45,756 bases of DNA from an uncultured Lactobacillus sp. (GTDB lineage Bacteria; Bacillota; Bacilli; Lactobacillales; Lactobacillaceae): the NCBI RefSeq assembly GCF_945290125.1, contig NZ_CALYQV010000011.1:1-45756 (forward strand). Direction: 5' to 3'. The notes under the pieces are model-generated. The model saw only the letters and a program-made list of their open reading frames with translations, did no database searches and was not told the DNA's origin. This document shows, in pieces, positions 17,172 through 26,399 of this stretch (within the stretch, counting starts at the first letter, position 1; each line of letters starts with the position of its first letter). A program made the translations under genes and the position numbers.

Positions 17172-17969
17172 CTAACCCATTACATCAGAATATCTCTGAA
17201 GCCCTTTTCTATTAACTATTTGTACAATTACATAAAAGATAACTGCCCAAGCAATCTCAATTCCAGTATTTTTAAGCCAAGATTGTAAGGAGAGCCCTTT
17301 TACCAAAGTATCTATGGGAAAAGAACTAAAATACTGAAAAGGTAAGCATTTGGTTATTTTTACCAAAAAAGGTGGCAAGATTTCTAAGGGAAAATAAAAA
17401 CCAGCCAGCAGGTTTACCAACACTTCTTTTACTAGTAAAACAAAGAAGAGGTTATCAAACCAATAAGCAACACTACCTATGATGTAAGAGAAAAGAAACC
17501 AAAGCACCGCTGACATAATAATGCTAAAAGCAAATTCCAACAGCACTATCAGTGATATCTGCAATAAATTTTTTACTAGAATGTATAATATTCCAATTAT
17601 CAGTATTGGAGCCAGTAAAAGTAGATTTGCTAATCGGTCGCCAACCATTTTAGCAAAATAATATTTTTCAATTGCTATTGGTCGATGAATAATGTTTGAC
17701 AATTCACCCGAATGAATATCATCATTTAATTCCCAGTCGATTGCATACCAGACAAAGGAATTGATAAAGTTAACGCCAATGTAGTAAATGACAATTTGAT
17801 TTTTAGTAAATCCGCCCACTGTTTGCCCGTGATTTAATATTAAAGACCACAGATAAAACATTACGATACTTGGTACGAGAGCTTGCAGTAGCAAAATCAC
17901 CACACTGCTTTTATTCGCTAAAATAGACTTGAGGGAAATTTTACTTACTGCACGGTATGTTTTTAACAC
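17172..17969 (-). CDS. ABC-2 type permease, first subunit of the YbhFSR/viologen-type exporter
   Basis: A 265-residue protein with about six TM segments and a cytoplasmic loop DIHSGELSNIIHRPIAIEKY that parallels the E-G-x-L-x-x-x-L-x-x-P motif of its partner. It starts at GTG (17969), preceded by GAGGAGAA, and overlaps the ATPase gene by 7 bp, which implies translational coupling. It is paralogous to 16387-17169 but clearly diverged. Confidence 0.82.
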   Translation of the reverse strand: MLKTYRAVSKISLKSILANKSSVVILLLQALVPSIVMFYLWSLILNHGQTVGGFTKNQIVIYYIGVNFINSFVWYAIDWELNDDIHSGELSNIIHRPIAIEKYYFAKMVGDRLANLLLLAPILIIGILYILVKNLLQISLIVLLEFAFSIIMSAVLWFLFSYIIGSVAYWFDNLFFVLLVKEVLVNLLAGFYFPLEILPPFLVKITKCLPFQYFSSFPIDTLVKGLSLQSWLKNTGIEIAWAVIFYVIVQIVNRKGLQRYSDVMG

Positions 17970-18949
17970 TTTTGATTCTCCTCGGCAAATAATTCTAAGA
18001 TAATGTCTTCCAGTTTCAGTTCATTTATTTGATAATTTGAACCCTGCTTGTTTTTGGCAAGGAATGCAATCATATCATCAACTTCTTCATTTGGAACTTT
18101 GATGGTAATTGTTAAATCATCCTGATTGATTATTTTGCCCTCAATATTCTTCTCAGCAAAAGTTTCTGACTTATCAAATGTAATGTACTTATTACTACTG
18201 AATTTATCTAGTAGATCCTGTTTTTGACCATTCCACATAATTTCTCCGTGATTAGCAATTATTAAGCGATCGCAGATAGTCGCAATATCTTCCATATCAT
18301 GGGATGTCAAGAAGACGGTTAGTTTTTCTTCTTTATTTAGTTGCAAAAGGAATTTACGGATATCTCTTTTTGCCAAAACATCAAGCCCTATTGTGGGCTC
18401 ATCTAGAAAGAGCACCTTGGGTCTAGTAGCTACACCTGCTAAAAATTCAATTTTCATCCTCTCTCCCAGTGATAATTTACGTGTTTGAGTATCTAACTTT
18501 CTTGTAACGTTTAATACTCGAGCTAGATTATTAACTGTTTCTTGAAAAGATGTTTCAGAAATATCATACATTGATTGCAAAAGCTTTAAATAATCTCTGG
18601 GAGTTAAATCGGGAAAAAGTTGTGACCTGTTTCCCATCACCACCGAAATTGATTTTTTAAAATCATTGGTCCTTTTGGTAGGATCAAAGCCATTGACCCT
18701 GCAGTAACCTGAAGACGGAAAAAGAGTACCTGTTAACATCTTTATAGTAGTAGTTTTACCCGCACCATTTTGTCCAATAAAACCTACTTTCTCTCCTGGC
18801 TTAATAGTAAAGTTTAAGGATTTAACGGCATTAACAACCGTTCTTTCTGGCTTAAAAATATTTTTTGCTATAGCATGCCAAGTCTCTCCTCTGGTGGCTA
18901 CCACATATTTTTTTGACAGATCATGTACTTCAATTGCATTTTCGCCCAT
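17963..18949 (-). CDS. ABC exporter ATPase (YbhF/viologen-exporter type)
   Basis: A 328-residue ATPase: Walker A GQNGAGKTTT, signature LSLGERMKIEFLAGV, Walker B VLFLDEPTIGLD and switch His in LTSHDMED. It carries an extra C-terminal region of about 90 residues (GKIINQDDLTITIKVPNEEV) typical of this group. LSLGERMK instead of the classical LSGGQ is characteristic of the family. It is the first gene of the operon; GGAG lies 8 nt upstream of the ATG. An 11-bp inverted repeat lies 41 bp upstream of the start. Confidence 0.88.
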   Translation of the reverse strand: MGENAIEVHDLSKKYVVATRGETWHAIAKNIFKPERTVVNAVKSLNFTIKPGEKVGFIGQNGAGKTTTIKMLTGTLFPSSGYCRVNGFDPTKRTNDFKKSISVVMGNRSQLFPDLTPRDYLKLLQSMYDISETSFQETVNNLARVLNVTRKLDTQTRKLSLGERMKIEFLAGVATRPKVLFLDEPTIGLDVLAKRDIRKFLLQLNKEEKLTVFLTSHDMEDIATICDRLIIANHGEIMWNGQKQDLLDKFSSNKYITFDKSETFAEKNIEGKIINQDDLTITIKVPNEEVDDMIAFLAKNKQGSNYQINELKLEDIILELFAEENQKC

Positions 18950-19445
18950 GTTTCAAACTCCATTTTTTTATCGAATCCGGCACAAAAAGGCAATTATCAA
19001 AGGAAGTGGCCTATTGATAATTGCTATTATTGAACATATTTACCATACTTTGCTAATGCCATTGGTTTAACCTCATTATCCGATAGATATTTAATCAACA
19101 ACATTAGACTCAATTTTAGCACAGTCTTAATTGTTTTTAAATAATATTTATATTTATTAATTTTATTGTAAACCCGAACATTATTTAGCTATCATAAATT
19201 ACTCACCAATAACTAACACTTATCAAACATTGACGTAGGATGTAAAAAATCTTAATATTTTTACTTTATTTACTTACAATATAAACTAATATGGTATATT
19301 TGTTCACCTTTAAGGCTGAAATAGATTCAAAGTAATATTATACTTTTATCAATACAGCTTTTGATTTTAACTTGACCAAGCGCAAAATCACTAGTAAAGT
19401 GTAATCAATTTAACTTTGATAATTTTAAAAAGGAGAGTGCATTAA
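18950..19445. other. 496-bp divergent intergenic region between the ABC exporter and guaB
   Basis: No gene or known riboswitch fold is recognisable. It holds an exact inverted repeat near the exporter (18990-19024) and a very AT-rich middle. Toward guaB there is a tentative promoter: a CTTACA-like -35 near 19273 and TATATT at 19295-19300. The guaB leader of about 140 nt has no clear terminator hairpin or purine-riboswitch core. Confidence 0.5.
18990..19024 (-). repeat. 11-bp inverted repeat upstream of the exporter operon
   Basis: GCAATTATCAA (18990-19000) and TTGATAATTGC (19014-19024) are perfect inverted copies with a 13-bp spacer, 41 bp upstream of the ATPase start. They could be an operator or a leader hairpin; no U tract follows, so this is not a terminator. 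Confidence 0.6.
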
Positions 19446-20591
<1,146 letters not shown>

Positions 20592-20603
20592 TAAAAATTA
20601 AAC

Positions 20604-20643
20604 AAAAAACTAGTTATTGCATAAAACAATAACTAGTTTTTAA
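20604..20643. terminator. Bidirectional terminator between guaB and marR
   Basis: A 15-bp perfect stem (20605-20619 with 20627-20641) has an A tract on one side and a T tract on the other. The right arm runs into the stop codon of the MarR gene at 20640. Confidence 0.92.
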
Positions 20644-21074
20644 TTTACCCTATTTTCTGAAATAGCGTCATTTAGTTTCTGCAAATTCTCTACTAACTCC
20701 TTTTTAGTTTTAGCTCCTAAAATTTCAGCATAGCTATTCTCAGACTGGATAAAATAGTTAGAAATTTTTTGTTCTAAATTAACAGCTTTAGTAGTTAGGA
20801 TGATCGCTTTTAATCGAGTATCATGTGGATCTACTTTTTTAGTTATTAAATCTTTTTCTGCCATTAAGCGTAAAACATTGGTGGCCGTTGATTTTCTAAT
20901 ATTGAATTCATGCTCAATATCTTTTTGATAAATTGGCTTATTTTGTGCAAATGAAGCCAAGTATTCGATAATCAACATTTGCGTTCCGGTTAAACCTATT
21001 TTCCTGGCATAGTAATCAGCATTACGGTTAAACGTATTTTGTACTCTCTGCAATGCTAATCCTAATCTGGTCAT
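20640..21074 (-). CDS. MarR-family repressor of the adjacent efflux pump
   Basis: A 144-residue winged-helix protein. The central region (LTGTQMLIIEYLASF, then YQKDIEHEFNIRKSTATNVLRLM, EKDLITKK and DTRLKAI) is the MarR DNA-binding core with its D-x-R wing. It starts 4 bp after the MFS gene, so it is made from the same transcript. Together with the palindrome in the shared promoter this implies negative autoregulation relieved by a pump substrate. The ligand is unknown. Confidence 0.88.
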   Translation of the reverse strand: MTRLGLALQRVQNTFNRNADYYARKIGLTGTQMLIIEYLASFAQNKPIYQKDIEHEFNIRKSTATNVLRLMAEKDLITKKVDPHDTRLKAIILTTKAVNLEQKISNYFIQSENSYAEILGAKTKKELVENLQKLNDAISENRVN

Positions 21075-21078
21075 TATT

Positions 21079-22476
21079 TTATCCCTCTGTTTTTACTGGT
21101 TTTGTAGCTCGATAAAGTAAGTATACACCAACAAAGATAATAATTAGAATAAAAATTAGTCCAACTTGAGCGGCATCAATGTATTTTCCAGAAGTAGAAT
21201 TTTGACCGCTCATCTGCTCTACAAATTGCATGATTGCTGAAATAATGGCAGTACCAACCGCACCAGCAAATTGCTGGGCCATATTAAAGAGTCCGTTACC
21301 ATCAGTACTCTCTTTTTCGCCAAGTAGACCAATTGAAGCTGTCATGGTATCCCCCATAACTAGGCCTATACCTAGCATTGTAATAACATAAAATAAGACA
21401 ATTTTGCCAGATGTTAATGATGAAGCAAATAGGCAGTATAAAATGCCACTAATTATTTCAAAAATAGCACCTGTCATAATTGGCTTTCTTGGTCCGTAAT
21501 TATCAAGCAGTCTGCCACTAATTGGCGACAAAATCGCCCCTACTAGTCCACCAGCTAATAGTAAAAGTCCCGCAGTCATCGCAGTAGAATGATTGACTAT
21601 TTGGACATAATTAGGCAGGATGAACGACAAACCTAAGGTATTTACCTGAAAAATAAAGTAGGCTGTAATTCCTTGAGTGAATCTTATGTTTTTAAAAACA
21701 CGAATATTAATCAGTGGATTGGTAGTATTCAATGAATGCCCAATAAAAATGATTAAACTTATTACTCCTAATGCTAAAGGTAAAACAAACATGAGCGGTT
21801 TTTGTAATATTTTAGATAAGTTGCTAAAAGCAAAAATTAACCCAATAAAAGTTAAAGCAATACTCAGAAAACCGGTAGTATCCAGCCTAGTATGCTTAAT
21901 ATTCTCTGTTTTACTTGTGATTGAAGTTAAGCCCATGATCAAGGATATTACCATCACGGGTATAATAAAGATAAAAATATAACGCCAACCTAAAGTATTA
22001 ACAACCAACCCGCCAAAACTTGGTCCTAAAGCTGGAGCTACAGCAGTAATCATTGTTCCTATACCCATAAGGAGGCCTAGTTTATCAAGTGGTGTCTTCT
22101 CCAAAATGATATTAAACATTAAGGGAATAGCTATTCCTGCGCCCGCGCCTTGAATAATGCGACCAATAACTAGAAAAATAAATTGGTTAGCAACTGCGTC
22201 AATTAGCAAGCCACAAATAAATAAAGAAGCGGCTGTCACAAACAGTTTTTTCGAACTAAAGTTTCTTTTTAAATATGCTGATAGCGGCATGATAATGGAA
22301 GCAACCAGTAAATAGCCCGTCGTCATCCATTGCACTATGGCCATATTAACATGAAAATCATTCATTAAAACAGGAAAAGTAACATTCCCTGCCGTTTCAA
22401 TTAGCACACCTGAAAATGACATCAGTCCAGCTGCGAAAATTGAACAAATTAATTTTACATCTAATTTTCTTTCCAT
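21079..22476 (-). CDS. MFS multidrug efflux pump, EmrB/QacA (DHA2) family
   Basis: A 465-residue integral membrane transporter with about 14 hydrophobic segments. The start (LIETAGNVTFPVLMNDF, then VQWMTTGYLLVASIIMP) is the DHA2-family signature region, and GRIIQGAGAGIAIPL and GPSFGG correspond to conserved drug/H+ antiporter motifs. The ATG at 22476 follows a strong AGGAGGAATT site; the longer frame to 22533 would run through the operator. It is the first gene of an operon with MarR and a proton-driven exporter of unknown hydrophobic compounds. Confidence 0.9.
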   Translation of the reverse strand: MERKLDVKLICSIFAAGLMSFSGVLIETAGNVTFPVLMNDFHVNMAIVQWMTTGYLLVASIIMPLSAYLKRNFSSKKLFVTAASLFICGLLIDAVANQFIFLVIGRIIQGAGAGIAIPLMFNIILEKTPLDKLGLLMGIGTMITAVAPALGPSFGGLVVNTLGWRYIFIFIIPVMVISLIMGLTSITSKTENIKHTRLDTTGFLSIALTFIGLIFAFSNLSKILQKPLMFVLPLALGVISLIIFIGHSLNTTNPLINIRVFKNIRFTQGITAYFIFQVNTLGLSFILPNYVQIVNHSTAMTAGLLLLAGGLVGAILSPISGRLLDNYGPRKPIMTGAIFEIISGILYCLFASSLTSGKIVLFYVITMLGIGLVMGDTMTASIGLLGEKESTDGNGLFNMAQQFAGAVGTAIISAIMQFVEQMSGQNSTSGKYIDAAQVGLIFILIIIFVGVYLLYRATKPVKTEG

Positions 22477-22493
22477 TCGAATTCCTCCTGAAC

Positions 22494-22517
22494 ATTTAGT
22501 TAGCAAGCTAACTAAAT
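22494..22517 (-). promoter_or_regulatory. MarR operator palindrome
   Basis: ATTTAGTTAGC (22494-22504) and GCTAACTAAAT (22507-22517) are a perfect 11-bp inverted repeat with a 2-bp spacer. It lies between the -10 and the ribosome binding site of the MFS-MarR operon, where a bound repressor would block transcription. Confidence 0.85.
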
Positions 22518-22521
22518 AACC

Positions 22522-22550
22522 ATAGTAACTCACATTTTTTTGAAATGCAA
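22522..22550 (-). promoter_or_regulatory. Promoter of the MFS-MarR operon
   Basis: On the minus strand, TTGCAT (22550-22545), a 17-bp spacer and TACTAT (22527-22522), directly upstream of the operator palindrome. Confidence 0.72.
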
Positions 22551-22561
22551 TAAATTAAATG

Positions 22562-22599
22562 CAAAGAAAAACTCGTCTTGAAATTCAAGGTGAGTTTTT
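22562..22599 (-). terminator. Terminator of the glycosyltransferase gene
   Basis: A 14-bp stem with two G-U pairs (22567-22580 with 22586-22599) is followed on the minus strand by a U-rich run. Confidence 0.82.
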
Positions 22600-22608
22600 A
22601 AGTGATAC

Positions 22609-24132
22609 TTATTTATCTGTATCAATCACATATTTTTGCCAGTAGCGCCAGACATTTTCACTTGATGATCGTTTGGCGTTTTCATACGCTCCATCATTCA
22701 ATTTTCTCCGTAATTTAGGACTAGCAAAGAATTCACTAATTTTAGCTGCTAAATCATCGATATGACCACTTGGCACGATAAAACCACTCTGACCATCAGC
22801 AATCAAGTCTGCTGGACCGTAGTTAATATCATATGCAAATACTGGAACGCCGTGTGATTGAGCTTCAACTATTGAGAGCGGAGCTCCTTCATATCTTGAA
22901 GAAAGAATTGAAAGTTGAGCATTATCATAAACATAATCCATATCTTGGGTGTAACCCCTAAAGTGAACTACATTTTCCAATTTGAGATCTCGGACCAGCT
23001 TCTTTAGCATGTTTTCTTCTTTGAAATTATCCGCACCATTGCCATAACCATAAATATCTAGAGTTAGTGCATCATCATTTTGATAAGCTTGTTTAAAAGC
23101 CTTAATTGCGTCATCAATTCGTTTTTCATAGAATAAACGAGCTACAATTATTATTTTTCCTTTTATTCGTTCACTCATTGGGATATGCTCAGCATGTAAT
23201 TGCTCATCTGGTACTATTCCTACAGGTATAGCAACTATCGGCACTTGCGTTCTTAGTCTTCTTCTCATGTCATCTGCTTGATGTTTTCCAGGAGTAACTA
23301 CTAAGTCGGTTTTACTGAGTAATTCATTATTTGAAATTGAGTTGTAAGTGAGAGGAGAACTAGGGTCCCAGTAGTCTCTGAAGTGAATATTATGAAAATG
23401 TTCGATTTTTCGGGCTGGCGTTTTCATATTAATCATTGGCACATTAGTAATATTACTACGATCAGAGATGAAAGTTGACCACTCATCTCCATCCTGCTGG
23501 TTTAATTCATCAAGCATAATAGTAAACGCTTGGCCACTATTCATAAGTGAATGAACAACACCTTGAATATCAGTCAATTGAATGTTAGTTGCTGGATATG
23601 AATTCGGTCGTTTTTCATAAGAAATCTCGTAATAGATGGTATTGTCGGGGCGGAAAAATAATTCATAGACTAAGTGTCCATCTGCTGTATCATAAATTTG
23701 TGTTAGACTTTTAAAACCACGAGTATCATAAAAATCTTGCTTAATACAATTGACATCACCATTATAATATTTAATCGTGTCCACACTACCATTAGGCAAC
23801 ATATTAACAGTCATAGTTTTTCGATTGTCTTCATACACCTCATAACCATTATTGATTTTTTTTACCTTATTAAAGCTTGGGATCGGTATATCTTTTATCG
23901 TGACAACACGATTAGCAAACTTCACTGTACCGGCAAAAAAGTCAAACATATTGACATAATCATCATCAGTCATGCCATACAAAGGTAAATTACGATGTGC
24001 AAAGCGATTAAACTCCGACATAACAATCTTTGCTTTAACATGATTACGTTTAAATAACTTTAATCTTTTAACTTCTGCGTGCTCTATTCCTGAACTATTT
24101 ACATCTAATCTATTATTTAAAAAGTAGTACAT
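22609..24132 (-). CDS. GT-B glycosyltransferase, TagE/GtfA-like
   Basis: A 507-residue retaining glycosyltransferase. The N-terminal SSGIEHAEVKRLKLFK and the long beta-rich insert (about residues 90-200) resemble poly(glycerol-phosphate) glucosyltransferase TagE and the GtfA subunit of SRR-protein glycosylation. The C-terminal Rossmann half is GT4-like: VARLFYEKRIDDAIKAF, and EGAPLSIVEAQ with the E-x7-E motif. It is monocistronic. It could decorate wall teichoic acid or a surface protein; no partner subunit is adjacent, so the acceptor is unknown. Confidence 0.8.
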   Translation of the reverse strand: MYYFLNNRLDVNSSGIEHAEVKRLKLFKRNHVKAKIVMSEFNRFAHRNLPLYGMTDDDYVNMFDFFAGTVKFANRVVTIKDIPIPSFNKVKKINNGYEVYEDNRKTMTVNMLPNGSVDTIKYYNGDVNCIKQDFYDTRGFKSLTQIYDTADGHLVYELFFRPDNTIYYEISYEKRPNSYPATNIQLTDIQGVVHSLMNSGQAFTIMLDELNQQDGDEWSTFISDRSNITNVPMINMKTPARKIEHFHNIHFRDYWDPSSPLTYNSISNNELLSKTDLVVTPGKHQADDMRRRLRTQVPIVAIPVGIVPDEQLHAEHIPMSERIKGKIIIVARLFYEKRIDDAIKAFKQAYQNDDALTLDIYGYGNGADNFKEENMLKKLVRDLKLENVVHFRGYTQDMDYVYDNAQLSILSSRYEGAPLSIVEAQSHGVPVFAYDINYGPADLIADGQSGFIVPSGHIDDLAAKISEFFASPKLRRKLNDGAYENAKRSSSENVWRYWQKYVIDTDK

Positions 24133-24212
24133 TAATTTTCCCTTTATTTATATATTCAAATCATCATTATTAATTTTAGCATACATTTAATAGGTATAGA
24201 CATTACATTAAA

Positions 24213-24248
24213 ATAAAAAGCATTAGCCTAATTTTTTAGGTAATGCTT
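24213..24248 (-). terminator. Terminator of the CopY-membrane protein operon
   Basis: Stem GCATTA-CCTAA with TTAGG-TAATGC (about 24220-24246, one bulged G), followed on the minus strand by a U tract. Confidence 0.8.
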
Positions 24249-24262
24249 AATTATAAAATATA

Positions 24263-24973
24263 TTATTCCTTTTTTGTTAGCTTTAAAACCAACGGCCAGA
24301 TTAGTGCTGTTATCACTCCTACAGCCAACCCTCCCCATAGAATCGGAGAAACGGTTAATGAAATCCCATGAGCAATGTTACTTTCCAGCCATTGTACCAA
24401 CTGATTGGCTATGAATTGTAAGACCCCAAAAGATCCCACAGATCCAATTAACAAAATAATTGCAGCCCAATATTTACCAAATAATATTAACAAAGCCGAT
24501 AGGATGAAAATTAATATTGCTGCAAAAAAGCAATAATGGAAAATAGTGATACTCTGATTTACCTGATCCTGATTTTCTTTCAAACCGTCATTAATTTTAT
24601 TTAGTAAAAGTTTGCTGACTGCTTTTTGCACATCATTATTCTCTGGAAAAGATAAGCTTTTAGCTGTCACTTCACCATTTTCCTGGTAACTTGCACCTAA
24701 ATTATACAAGCTGGCATAAGACATATCATGATGATATTTTTTAGGTAATTGTTCGAGGATTTTGTCTTCAACACCAAAGTCCTTAGCCAGTTTCAATGTA
24801 CTCTTTAATCTTGAGTCACCCGTATTGTTAACACTTCTTTTGATGACAGTTTGAGCCATACCACGAACATTTTGCACGTTGACGGTGATAGGAGATTCCA
24901 TCATTAGAAATCCTGAAACACAGACTGCTGCAACAAAAATTAGCCGTAACAAAATACTAGCGAATTTTCTCAT
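24263..24973 (-). CDS. Membrane protein of unknown function downstream of CopY
   Basis: A 236-residue protein not recognised as a named family. It has an N-terminal hydrophobic segment (about 8-26), an external domain of about 110 residues without Cys, and three further hydrophobic segments (about 140-165, 168-190, 205-230). One Cys and one His (IFHYC) start the second membrane segment. It starts 35 bp after the CopY gene with its own AGGAGG site and ends the operon. Position suggests a copper- or stress-linked membrane role, but nothing in the sequence proves it. Confidence 0.6.
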   Translation of the reverse strand: MRKFASILLRLIFVAAVCVSGFLMMESPITVNVQNVRGMAQTVIKRSVNNTGDSRLKSTLKLAKDFGVEDKILEQLPKKYHHDMSYASLYNLGASYQENGEVTAKSLSFPENNDVQKAVSKLLLNKINDGLKENQDQVNQSITIFHYCFFAAILIFILSALLILFGKYWAAIILLIGSVGSFGVLQFIANQLVQWLESNIAHGISLTVSPILWGGLAVGVITALIWPLVLKLTKKE

Positions 24974-25008
24974 TTAGTTAACCTCCTAAAAAATATTAAC
25001 TGTTTAAT

Positions 25009-25446
25009 CTAACATTCATGTTGACCCGAAGCTAAACAATTACAATTAACCATTTCAGGAGCATGCTCTTTCTTGAGAGCAAGTTCACTTTCGATCTTGG
25101 TGATATCACCTTGAGAAAGAGGCATATCCTTGAGAATTGCTATCATTACCTGACCCTTATGCATATCACACATATGACTCATCATTTCGTTAGTGACTTG
25201 AATCATCATCTCTATTTGCGTAACGGTAGCGGAATAAACAAAACGGCGACCGTCCTTACGGGTTTTTAGCAGACCCTTTTTGACTAATCGACCCATCAGA
25301 GTTTTAATAGTCGACTCAGACCAATCCTTTTTTGCTTGCAGTTGCTGAATCACATCACCAGTGTGAATTTTTCCTAAAGTCCACACTATTCTCATAACTT
25401 CCCACTCAGCTTCGGAAATATTATGTTCTTTATTTTTTTCTACCAT
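25009..25446 (-). CDS. copY: CopY/BlaI-family copper-responsive repressor
   Basis: A 145-residue repressor with an N-terminal winged helix (ISEAEWEVMRIVW, then WSESTIKTLMGRLVKKGLL and GRRFVYS) and a C-terminal tail NCNCLASGQHEC. The tail has C-x-C plus a further Cys and His, a variant of the CxCxxxxCxC metal site of CopY. It is the likely regulator of the cop boxes at 15985-16030, about 9 kb away. The ATG at 25446 was preferred over TTG at 25455. It sits between a HAD phosphatase gene (25 bp gap) and the unknown membrane protein gene. No cop box was seen in front of its own operon. Confidence 0.83.
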   Translation of the reverse strand: MVEKNKEHNISEAEWEVMRIVWTLGKIHTGDVIQQLQAKKDWSESTIKTLMGRLVKKGLLKTRKDGRRFVYSATVTQIEMMIQVTNEMMSHMCDMHKGQVMIAILKDMPLSQGDITKIESELALKKEHAPEMVNCNCLASGQHEC

Positions 25447-25470
25447 AATAATCAACCTAGCTTTATTTTA

Positions 25471-26286
25471 CTACAGAACAAACTTTTTTAGTGCTTTGGC
25501 AATTCCGTCATTGTCATTATCTGCGGTCACATAATCTGCATAGTCTTTGATCATCCCAACAGCATTACCCATCGCCACTTTTTTAAAATCAGGATTAGTA
25601 AACATCGAAATATCGTTGCCCTGATCGCCAAAAACCATAACTTGACTCGGCTTAATTTTCAATCTCTCTGCTAATTGCTGGACTGCATTACCCTTAGAAG
25701 CATCTTTAATGTTAATTTCAACAATAGAAGAAAAGCTGCGAACAATATCATACTTGGCAAAAGCCCATTGAGGGATATTATTCCATAATTTATCAACTTC
25801 ACGTTCATCATCAAGAACACTAAGTCCCACTTTATTAAAAGAAAAATCTTGGGATATTTCTTCTACTTTACGTACTTTAATCACATTTTTAGTATAAGTA
25901 GCGTTTCTAGCTAAATTTACTCCTATGTCACGATCACATGTCCAGTAACACTCAGGAGTTTCAAAATGAAGGTTAACATGGGCTAATCTTTGCAAGCGAC
26001 GCATATTAGAGAAATCATGGTAATTCATTTCTTCATTCATTAAAATATTTCCCGCTAGGTCCTGGATTACTGCACCATTAAAAACAATGTCATATTGTCT
26101 TGCGCCTTGTAAACCTAATTGTTTATTAAATTCAATAGTACCGGACAATGGTCGACCTGTTGCCAAAACCACCTTAATGCCTTGACTGTCAGCTTGCTTC
26201 AGTGCCCTTTCAGTTTCCGGTGAAATCTGTTTAGAGGTGGTAAGTAAAGTACCATCTAAATCAACCGCAATCAATTTTATTGCCAA
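25471..26286 (-). CDS. HAD-superfamily (Cof/YidA-type) phosphatase
   Basis: A 271-residue phosphatase with motif I VDLDGTLL, motif II ATGRP, a Lys in DASKGNAVQ and motif IV GDQGNDISMF. Full-length Cof-type cap fold; relatives hydrolyse sugar phosphates. The start is TTG (26286) after GGAGGA. It is first in an apparent operon with copY and the unknown membrane protein. The physiological substrate and any tie to copper are unknown; the co-transcription may be incidental. Confidence 0.85.
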   Translation of the reverse strand: MAIKLIAVDLDGTLLTTSKQISPETERALKQADSQGIKVVLATGRPLSGTIEFNKQLGLQGARQYDIVFNGAVIQDLAGNILMNEEMNYHDFSNMRRLQRLAHVNLHFETPECYWTCDRDIGVNLARNATYTKNVIKVRKVEEISQDFSFNKVGLSVLDDEREVDKLWNNIPQWAFAKYDIVRSFSSIVEINIKDASKGNAVQQLAERLKIKPSQVMVFGDQGNDISMFTNPDFKKVAMGNAVGMIKDYADYVTADNDNDGIAKALKKFVL

Positions 26287-26323
26287 AATAATATCCTCCT
26301 ACACTTTTTCACTATCTTCTTTA

Positions 26324-26357
26324 TTATACAAAAAGTCGTAATTACTTACGACTTTTT
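26324..26357 (-). terminator. glmS terminator
   Basis: A perfect 12-bp stem (26330-26341 with 26346-26357, loop TTAC) is followed on the minus strand by T-rich DNA. It lies between glmS and the HAD gene. Confidence 0.88.
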
Positions 26358-26399
26358 CAAAAAAATTCTCTTTTAAAACAAAACAAAAACTCAAAAAGC

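Noticed and set aside
19300-19445. Purine riboswitch in the guaB leader
   Set aside because: I could not find the conserved three-way-junction sequences or an expression-platform hairpin.
22477-22533. N-terminal extension of the MFS pump
   Set aside because: It would translate the operator palindrome and -10 region; the ATG at 22476 follows an AGGAGGAATT site.
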